Shown here piece after piece: positions 1-5,270 of a DNA stretch of 9,553 nt; position 1 is the stretch's first letter; each line of letters begins with the position of its first letter. The notes beneath the pieces are model-generated. The model was not told the origin of the DNA, did no database searches, and saw only the letters and a list, made by a program, of their open reading frames with translations. The stretch is from Fen-7 sp041494285. GTDB taxonomy: Archaea > Halobacteriota > Methanosarcinia > Methanotrichales > Methanotrichaceae. A program made the translations under genes and the position numbers. Where the stretch lies: contig JBGQAL010000108.1 in assembly GCA_041494285.1 (NCBI GenBank), forward strand, positions 1-9,553. The letters run 5' to 3'.

Positions 1-111
1 ATGAAAAGAATAATTTCCGATTCATGGGACAAGTTCTCCACTTCGATCAGTTATGGAAAGACGTGGATAGCAAGATTTTTGCCAAACAGAGATTACAAAT
101 TGTTTTGCTGA
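1..111 (+). pseudogene. Remnant of an IS5-type transposase C-terminus
   Basis: An open frame of 36 codons starts at base 1 and ends at TGA 109-111. It contains WDKFSTSISYGKTWIA at about residues 9-24, which resembles the conserved C-terminal stretch of IS5-like DDE transposases (W...xSYGxRWxxE, normally followed by FSxxKRxFGE). The expected FSxxKRxFGE part is absent: after WIA the frame runs into unrelated sequence and stops. This suggests a truncated or frameshifted element, and more of it may lie left of the window. No terminal inverted repeat or target duplication could be identified. The family assignment rests on one motif recalled from the family, so it is tentative. Confidence 0.4.
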
Positions 112-189
112 TGACTATAATCGCAAGCATTATTCTTAACAGCTTTGATCTCGGATAATCTAAACGACTCTGAGTTAGCAGCTCGCACT

Positions 190-444
190 TTAGATTGAGG
201 CCTCATTATCCTCGGCCCTCTCGGGCAGAGCCTCTTTGCGCATCCAGTAAGCCTTAATCGGTATCTTCAGCACAAGATCAAAGCCTGAAGCGCGAAGAGC
301 CGCTAGGATATCTTTCTCAGGAAGGCCAAAGCGCTTGGAGAGCCGCCGCAGACCATCGGGATCGGAGACTCTAAAGTATTTGCCCCTGGTGTTCAGGAAC
401 ACGATCAATGCTGCCTCTTCTGGCCTGATAATATCGCTATTCAA
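190..444 (-). CDS. Small hypothetical protein, 84 aa
   Basis: I do not recognise this 84-residue protein. It is charged and soluble-looking, with no membrane segment, signal peptide or Cys motif. Residues about 27-54 (SDPDGLRRLSKRFGLPEKDI and onward) read like two short helices joined by a turn and could be a helix-turn-helix, but this is only an impression. The start is TTG at 444; an in-frame stop at 466-468 leaves no ATG or GTG upstream. A TTTAAATA box lies about 20-27 bases upstream, the spacing expected for an archaeal promoter feeding an almost leaderless transcript. It is separated by about 530 bases from the exporter gene and is probably not part of the RiPP operon. Confidence 0.5.
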   Translation of the reverse strand: MNSDIIRPEEAALIVFLNTRGKYFRVSDPDGLRRLSKRFGLPEKDILAALRASGFDLVLKIPIKAYWMRKEALPERAEDNEASI

Positions 445-973
445 TATAATCCGCTCAGTTGTTATTTAAATCGAGTCTCATTTCACTCAATAGCTCTCGA
501 CGGGGAACATTTGATTGATATCAAAGCTGAAAGCTTATCCCATCAGCCAGGCACAGGTGCATAATCCAATCTCAACTTGGTTGCTTATCAATGCCAGCAT
601 TGCATGTTGGTCGGCGCAGTCCTGGAGATAGTGCCTAGCTACTGGCGAACTACTGATGAGCTGATGAGATAAAATCAGATCACCGCAAAACATATCATGA
701 ATCTTGCCTTAGTATTGTTTTTCATGCGCATATTTACTAGCTCAACACCTTCGTCTGCATGAATTAACTCACCACGACGACTTAAACTAGCAATATACGG
801 CAATCAACGAATATATAAATATTATGTTTAGGCGATTTTGGCCTCGTCCAGCCCTTGCTCTGGCCATCTCATATAGGCCTTATTTGAAAACTACCAATGA
901 GCAAAAGTAAGACTTCGGCCAATACAACTAGCAATTGAGCTTCTCATGCCATTAGTAGATAGCTAATGTCATA
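445..973. other. Gene-poor, probably decayed stretch between the 84-aa ORF and the exporter
   Basis: No gene here is well supported. Two short minus-strand frames lie side by side: TTG 803 to TGA 675 (42 aa, with a TTTATATA-like box just upstream at about 812-820) and ATG 693 to TAA 535 (52 aa, including HYLQDCADQHAMLALISNQV). They are in different frames and overlap by 19 bases, as a gene broken by a frameshift might appear, but I recognise neither. A further fragment at about 833-875 minus reads YMRWPEQGLDEAKIA before a stop. I see no RNA gene, repeat array or clear terminator. The stretch is best read as degraded coding DNA downstream of the cluster. Confidence 0.35.
464..471 (-). promoter_or_regulatory. 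Possible archaeal TATA box for the 84-aa ORF
   Basis: On the minus strand these bases read TTTAAATA, a good match to the archaeal TATA consensus. Its centre is about 24 bases upstream of the TTG start at 444, so transcription would begin close to the start codon. The box supports both an archaeal host and the small ORF, but AT-rich octamers occur by chance. Confidence 0.3.
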
Positions 974-2788
974 TCATGATCCTGCCTCCCGAGGTTTCTC
1001 CATTCCCTGAGTCAAACAGAGGTTGAGGAATTTTCCATTCATGGCAATCAGATCAGACCAGCTCCCATGCTCGACTATCCTGCCACTCTCAAGAATATAA
1101 ATGGTATCGGCATTCCGGAGAGTGGAAAGTCGGTGGGTTATGACAAATGTGGTGAGACTGCCGTGCAGGCCCTCGACCGCAGCTTGAATCCGCATTTCGC
1201 TCTCGGAGTCAAGGTTGCTGGTGGCCTCATCAAGTATGAGCAATGATGGCTTGCGCAGTATAGCACGTGCCAGGGACAGGCGTTGCCTCTCGCCACCGGA
1301 TAACCGCACACCTCTGTCCCCTAGAATTGTATCTATGCCCTCAGGCAGTCTAGATACGAACTCATCAGCTGCAGCCAACCTCAAGGCTCCCATCATCTCC
1401 TCTTCTGAGGCTCCCGGACAAGCCCATAATAGGTTAGATCTCACAGTATCGTTGAAGAGAAAGGTGTCTTGAGAGACGTAGCCTATGAGTTTCCGCCATG
1501 CCCTGACAATTCCTGGTGTGAGTATCTCATCATCCACCAATATCGAGCCCTTGACTGGCTTTATGAGACCTATAAGTAGATCCGCTACTGTGCTCTTGCC
1601 CGAGCCCGAAGGTCCCACTAAGCCTACAGTTTGGCCAACAGGAATCTTCAGGTCGATCCCTTCCAGCACCGAGGTCTTATCATAGCCAAAGCAGACATCT
1701 CTGAACTCTACAGATCTACTCAAGATAATAACTCCCTCTTCGTGTTTGGTTTTGACTTCAGCAGAATTCTCCATCTCCCGAATAGTCTCATCGAGGGCTG
1801 AGAACGCAGGCAGTAGAGTTATGAACCTCTGGTAGCTTCCCTGAATCGTCGAGAATTTGGGCATCAGCCTGGCGAACAGGAATAATAGAATCAGCATGGA
1901 GGCCAGAGGTACGTTTATGACCTTAAGGGAGACATACAGAATGAAGCTCAGGACTATCACCGATCCTATCTCGTTGAGGCTCGTAACCAGTGCGTACTGG
2001 CGCGAGACCTCGATATTCCCCTGACTTATCTCTTCAGCCTGGCGAGAGAAGATCTCTGTGTTCCTCTCCTCGGCGCTGTAGCTCTTGGTCGTCTTTAAAG
2101 CTGCCATATGTTCCATAGCGGCGGCGTACAGGCCCTTGTTGGACTGGAAAATGTTCCGGCCAGTTATCCTAGACCTCTCGACGCGTCCTTTAAGCAATAG
2201 TACTAGGCATAATCCCGAGACCAAAACTAAGAGCGTGGCTTGCGGTGAGAGACGTAGCGCCATTCCAACATAGACCAATGCAACGATTATATTGACTGCA
2301 AGATAAAGGATTTGGAATGTGCCGTAACCTACCCGGTCCGTCTCCTGCATGAGGAGCTGGGCAAGGTCCGAGGATCTTCTTCTAGACAGGTATATGTAGT
2401 CGGCATTGGCTAAAGCCCTGTAAAACCGTTCTCTGATTTGGGTAATAAAATTGTATTGAATGTACGAGCTAGTGTTTGATTGTAAGCGGTTGAGCCCAGA
2501 CTGCAGACTGACCACTGCAATATATAGAATCAGCACCGATTCTAGTGTTGGTTTTATATCAAAATATGAAAAAACATAAGCAACAGATCCTGCAATCTGG
2601 CCCAGATTCCCCTGCCCGACGTCTAGGCCTACGATTTGTAGCAGCGGAACTAAAAGTAATAGACTAGCGCCCTCTGACAATGCCATGAAGATCATGAGCA
2701 CAATGACCATGGTGGCCTGGTAGGGCATGTCCTCGACCAGGGACCGAGCATAATTAAGGAATGGATTCTTCGAATCTAGCGTAACCAC
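974..2788 (-). CDS. ABC transporter with fused membrane and ATPase domains; likely lasso-type peptide exporter (D protein)
   Basis: This is a half-transporter of the MsbA/McjD type that would dimerise in the membrane and export the mature peptide. From the GTG start at 2788 it is 604 aa, a normal length. Hydrophobic segments in residues about 20-310 form the transmembrane domain. The ATPase domain has Walker A GPSGSGKS (about 392-399), Q-loop YVSQ (Gln about 440), signature LSGGE (about 497-501), Walker B LLILDEATS (about 516-524) and the H-loop ITHRL (His about 552). There is no N-terminal C39 peptidase domain, so it does not cut the leader. I chose GTG 2788 because an ATG at 2878 would bury 30 residues in the upstream gene, and AAAGGT lies just upstream of GTG. 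It overlaps the NTase gene by 13 bases, implying translational coupling. Confidence 0.9.
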   Translation of the reverse strand: MVTLDSKNPFLNYARSLVEDMPYQATMVIVLMIFMALSEGASLLLLVPLLQIVGLDVGQGNLGQIAGSVAYVFSYFDIKPTLESVLILYIAVVSLQSGLNRLQSNTSSYIQYNFITQIRERFYRALANADYIYLSRRRSSDLAQLLMQETDRVGYGTFQILYLAVNIIVALVYVGMALRLSPQATLLVLVSGLCLVLLLKGRVERSRITGRNIFQSNKGLYAAAMEHMAALKTTKSYSAEERNTEIFSRQAEEISQGNIEVSRQYALVTSLNEIGSVIVLSFILYVSLKVINVPLASMLILLFLFARLMPKFSTIQGSYQRFITLLPAFSALDETIREMENSAEVKTKHEEGVIILSRSVEFRDVCFGYDKTSVLEGIDLKIPVGQTVGLVGPSGSGKSTVADLLIGLIKPVKGSILVDDEILTPGIVRAWRKLIGYVSQDTFLFNDTVRSNLLWACPGASEEEMMGALRLAAADEFVSRLPEGIDTILGDRGVRLSGGERQRLSLARAILRKPSLLILDEATSNLDSESEMRIQAAVEGLHGSLTTFVITHRLSTLRNADTIYILESGRIVEHGSWSDLIAMNGKFLNLCLTQGMEKPREAGS

Positions 2789-3891
2789 TTCACAACCTTT
2801 GACCCATACCTGTTTATGAGCCTTACTGGCCTGACCAAGCAATAAAACGGAAACAGAGACCCTGGAAGATCGATGCAAGCCCAGTCATCTTCTGTCGGTA
2901 TAGTTGCCCTGTAGGCGTAATATCTTAGCTTGTCCATACTTCGTTCCCTGGTTCTGATGTAAAAAAGCTCTATGTTTGGATCAGTCGGGGAGAACCTGGA
3001 GAAGAGTCTTTCCTCAACCTCTTTTACTAGAAGCGGGATTACCTTATCAGTACTGGGCGACAATAAATCTGGCACCTTTGACCCCAGGATATCTCTTGCT
3101 AACGATATTGCCAATAGGATGGCGCGCTCGCTTCCAAGGGATCTAGCCCTTTCCATAGTCATCGCCCAGTCCAATTCCGACTCGCATAGCTTGGCTACAT
3201 CGCAGATCCAAGCCAATCTACTCCAATAGTGTCTGGTTCCATGTTCTGATATCACCAAAAGAGCGTCCTCAGGCGAGAGGGTCAAGATCTCTTGACCGAA
3301 TACTTTAACATTCTCAGCTCTCTCAAATAGATCCGGCACTTCGAGACGAAACGAGTAAATTTGAGGTGCAATTTGCCAATGGACCTCTAAAAGGGCCCCT
3401 GAGTTTGAGTTGTAGAATTGGCAGTGATGGTGAGACTTGAGGAAGGCCGCTTCCTGATCACGGTTGAGCTTATTAACAACGGAATAGCCATTTCTTAGAA
3501 GTGCTTCTTTGGCCCCGGAAAAATCTTGTTTATTGATCAGCAGATCCAGGTCATCAAACTGCCTGTAAGAGACATTGCCGTATGCCAAGGCTGCCAGAGT
3601 AGGGCCCTTGAAGGGTATAGAAGGAACTTCTAAAAACGTGAGAATTCTCCTCAGTTCAGCCGACAGTCCCAGGCTGTGTAGGGCGTTTCTATTGAACTCT
3701 TCTTTGAGGGCGTCAGGGGTCTGAACTGCCTTTAATGCCAAATACAAAAGCGGCACTACCCTGTGGCGACCCGCATTATGAAGGATACAATCCCAATTTA
3801 GACTCGAATTAGTCTTCAGATCATCATATGATTGAAAGTGAAACCTCAGACAGTCCAACAGGAACTGGTCCTCAGGACGGTATTTAGTCAT
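2776..3891 (-). CDS. NTP_transf_5-family nucleotidyltransferase-like protein of a RiPP cluster
   Basis: This 371-aa protein matches the uncharacterised nucleotidyltransferase family PF14907, often seen in lasso peptide clusters next to a kinase. The visible core is PFKGPTLAALAYG (residues about 93-105), then Arg110 and the FDDLDLLI motif (about 112-119), whose Asp114 and Asp116 would bind the metal. A later LLEVHW segment supplies the usual third acidic residue and His. It has no membrane segment and should be cytosolic. By family it may transfer a nucleotide to the peptide or act on the phosphate added by the kinase, but the real reaction is not known to me. Its ATG overlaps the end of the kinase gene by 8 bases and its end overlaps the exporter start by 13, so the three genes are probably co-translated. 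Confidence 0.85.
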   Translation of the reverse strand: MTKYRPEDQFLLDCLRFHFQSYDDLKTNSSLNWDCILHNAGRHRVVPLLYLALKAVQTPDALKEEFNRNALHSLGLSAELRRILTFLEVPSIPFKGPTLAALAYGNVSYRQFDDLDLLINKQDFSGAKEALLRNGYSVVNKLNRDQEAAFLKSHHHCQFYNSNSGALLEVHWQIAPQIYSFRLEVPDLFERAENVKVFGQEILTLSPEDALLVISEHGTRHYWSRLAWICDVAKLCESELDWAMTMERARSLGSERAILLAISLARDILGSKVPDLLSPSTDKVIPLLVKEVEERLFSRFSPTDPNIELFYIRTRERSMDKLRYYAYRATIPTEDDWACIDLPGSLFPFYCLVRPVRLINRYGSKVVKWLR

Positions 3892-4768
3892 TACTCATAT
3901 CCATTTTCACTAGATCAATCAGATCTGGCATATGGCTTAATCCATAAGCTCTCAATAGCCCTTTTACCGGCACGGCGCTTATAACCTTGGCGCAATGCTT
4001 TAGGTGTGATGGCGCCCCACTTGCCTTGAGCATTCCTACTGTGTAGTAGTTATTGATCATCTCAGTGAAGGCCAGCTGCGGTCCCATAGGTTCCAGGTTA
4101 TTTTCACGGCCTATCTTCAATACATATACCCTCTTCAAGGGAACGCTTCTTTCTGTAAACCCTTCCCTGGCAGAATAGGCCGTTTTATCTTCATCCGATC
4201 TGATCTTGGGCATGGTCGCAGGGTCAAAACCTAAGTATTTTGTTGATTCTGGTAGCAGCCGGATTTGTGGCAGCCCTGACAACACGACTGGCATATCGCC
4301 CTCCGCCTGGACAGCAACAATCTCGTCCGATAGAACGCGATACCCAAAGGAGTGCATGACTGCTGCTATTGTAGATTTACCGGAACCAGGGCTTCCCAGG
4401 AATATGGCTGCTTTGCCATCGATGACTACCGCACTGGCGTGGAATACAAGTAAACCTCTGTGTTGGAGTATAGAGGCGAGTGCGATGCTTATGATAGGAA
4501 AGCGCACCACCGCATCATCGGCATTCAGCGGGGAATCTATTATTATCTCTTTGCCTTGCCGAACTGTGATGATTCCCAAGTCCTTCTTGGAGAACTGAAT
4601 TTCATCAATAGTTGCTTTGTAAAAAGAGCCAGCTGCTTTGACCTCCCGGATGAGATCCGCCTTTCCAAAACGAATGGAGACATCGCAACCCCCGTCTCCC
4701 TCCATGAGTTCAGGAAGAGCTATTTCGGATTTCAGGCATAGGCCAAAGGCTATGTAACTGTAAACCAT
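3884..4768 (-). CDS. HPr-kinase-like peptide kinase of a lasso-type cluster
   Basis: The 294-aa protein belongs to the HPr kinase/PqqA-like group found in lasso clusters, where the characterised member (ThcoK, paeninodin group) phosphorylates the precursor's C-terminal Ser. The N-terminus YIAFGLCLKSEIALPEL is typical of these kinases. Further in are LLVFHASAVVIDG (His110), the P-loop GSPGSGKST (residues 125-133) and YRVLSDEIVAV with Asp148-Glu149, the acidic pair expected near the phosphate. Start ATG 4768 is not preceded by a strong ribosome site, only AAAGAA. An in-frame stop lies 33 bases upstream, and no ATG, GTG or TTG occurs between. The gene follows the second precursor after 51 bases and overlaps the NTase gene by 8. 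Neither precursor ends in Ser, so its target residue here is unclear. Confidence 0.85.
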   Translation of the reverse strand: MVYSYIAFGLCLKSEIALPELMEGDGGCDVSIRFGKADLIREVKAAGSFYKATIDEIQFSKKDLGIITVRQGKEIIIDSPLNADDAVVRFPIISIALASILQHRGLLVFHASAVVIDGKAAIFLGSPGSGKSTIAAVMHSFGYRVLSDEIVAVQAEGDMPVVLSGLPQIRLLPESTKYLGFDPATMPKIRSDEDKTAYSAREGFTERSVPLKRVYVLKIGRENNLEPMGPQLAFTEMINNYYTVGMLKASGAPSHLKHCAKVISAVPVKGLLRAYGLSHMPDLIDLVKMDMSND

Positions 4769-4819
4769 TTCTTTAATGCTGATGTCGTAGAGCCCAGATT
4801 ATAACTTTCTGATTTCTCT

Positions 4820-4942
4820 TCAGCCGGGAGGTAATATACCCGAACCAAATGCATCCGACTTACCAGCTGGTTTATTAACTTCCTTGGTAATATCAACTAA
4901 GGATCCGTGTACTGTAATTTTCGGTGTTTTATATGGCTTCAT
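4820..4942 (-). CDS. RiPP (lasso-type) precursor peptide, copy 1
   Basis: This 40-aa precursor begins MKPYKTPKITVHGSLVDIT. The leader has the Tyr4-x-x-Pro7 pattern and the Gly13 and Thr19 typical of lasso precursors read by a PqqD-like RRE. After Thr19 come KEV, then NKPAGKSDAFGSGI (residues 23-36), then LPPG at the end. The only acidic residue in the probable core is Asp30, apart from Glu21. It is the second of two tandem copies, starting 31 bases after the stop of the other, with 32 of the first 36 residues identical. A strong GGGGGAG ribosome site lies 6 bases before ATG. It was found by reading the gap between the cyclase and kinase genes; length-based gene callers would miss it. Confidence 0.85.
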   Translation of the reverse strand: MKPYKTPKITVHGSLVDITKEVNKPAGKSDAFGSGILPPG

Positions 4943-4948
4943 GCATAT

Positions 4949-4955
4949 CTCCCCC
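4949..4955 (-). promoter_or_regulatory. Strong ribosome binding site of precursor copy 1
   Basis: The minus strand reads GGGGGAG followed by ATATGC and the start codon, ideal Shine-Dalgarno spacing. The 16 bases before ATG differ at only two positions from those before the other precursor, so the ribosome site was duplicated with the gene. Confidence 0.75.
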
Positions 4956-4973
4956 TTCTATTATAAATATGAT

Positions 4974-5105
4974 TTATATTGGTGGCAAATTATCAATTAT
5001 GCCAGATCCAAATGCGTCCGACTTTCCAGCAGGTTTATTAGGTGCTTTGGTAATATCAATTAAGGATCCGTGTACTGTAATCTTAGGTGTTTTGTATAAC
5101 TTCAT
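4974..5105 (-). CDS. RiPP (lasso-type) precursor peptide, copy 2
   Basis: This 43-aa precursor begins MKLYKTPKITVHGSLIDIT, with the Tyr4, Pro7, Gly13 and Thr19 pattern of lasso leaders. It continues KAP, then the same NKPAGKSDAFGSGI block as its neighbour (residues 23-36), then IDNLPPI. It is first in transcription order, 165 bases after the cyclase stop. The tail is three residues longer than copy 1 and carries an extra acidic residue, Asp38. If Thr19 is the -2 residue of the leader, the core would start at Ala21 and Asp30 would be position 10, outside the usual 7-9. A GAGGGAG ribosome site lies 6 bases before ATG. No signal peptide, Cys or aromatic-rich segment is present. Confidence 0.85.
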   Translation of the reverse strand: MKLYKTPKITVHGSLIDITKAPNKPAGKSDAFGSGIIDNLPPI

Positions 5106-5111
5106 GCAAAT

Positions 5112-5118
5112 CTCCCTC
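5112..5118 (-). promoter_or_regulatory. Strong ribosome binding site of precursor copy 2
   Basis: The minus strand reads GAGGGAG, then ATTTGC, then the ATG at 5105. Strength and spacing match those of the other precursor and fix this start. Confidence 0.7.
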
Positions 5119-5176
5119 TTCCGATGGTTATCTGTGCTTGATTTCTGCAATTAATATAGATATTTTGGATTTTGGC

Positions 5177-5183
5177 TATATAA
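5177..5183 (-). promoter_or_regulatory. Possible TATA box upstream of the precursor genes
   Basis: The minus strand reads TTATATA here, in a 165-base gap otherwise without a gene. If it is an archaeal TATA box, transcription would start near 5154 and leave a leader of about 50 bases before the first precursor. A second AT-rich candidate (CTATATTAA) lies at about 5151-5159. An internal promoter would allow the precursors to be made in excess over the enzymes. Confidence 0.3.
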
Positions 5184-5225
5184 TCCCTCCATCGGCAATC
5201 CTACTGCTTGTAGCATTAGATCAAA

Positions 5226-5253
5226 AGCTTATCATTCTTTCGGTTGATAAGCT
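5226..5253 (-). terminator. Stem-loop with short T-run between cyclase and precursor genes
   Basis: On the minus strand a perfect 9-bp stem, AGCTTATCA and TGATAAGCT, encloses the 10-base loop ACCGAAAGAA; the last T of the stem and the next three bases give TTTT. It begins 17 bases after the cyclase stop codon. It could be a weak terminator or attenuator, or a processing and stability hairpin that separates enzyme and precursor mRNA levels. The stem is AT-rich and the T-run is short, so termination would be partial at best. Confidence 0.45.
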
Positions 5254-5270
5254 ATCTGACCGATTCTTAC

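Larger units (their letters stand above)
4820..5121. repeat. Tandem duplication of the precursor gene
   Basis: Two imperfect copies cover about 4834-4958 and 4998-5121, each running from 16 bases before the ATG to codon 36. Over codons 1-36 there are 10 silent codon differences and only 4 amino acid changes (residues 3, 16, 21 and 22). A 21-base block is identical in both (4898-4918 and 5061-5081, codons 9-15). Beyond codon 36 the copies cannot be aligned well, although both end in an LPP-containing tail. The separating DNA is AT-rich and unrelated. Confidence 0.85.

Noticed and set aside
2789..2878. ATG at 2878 as the start of the exporter
   Set aside because: It would add 30 residues lying entirely inside the NTase gene with no resemblance to exporter N-termini. 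GTG 2788 gives the normal length and has AAAGGT upstream.
5121..5195. Inverted repeat CCGATGG / CCATCGG as a regulatory leader structure
   Set aside because: The arms are perfect but only 7 bp and 61 bases apart; such pairs are expected by chance in a gap this size.
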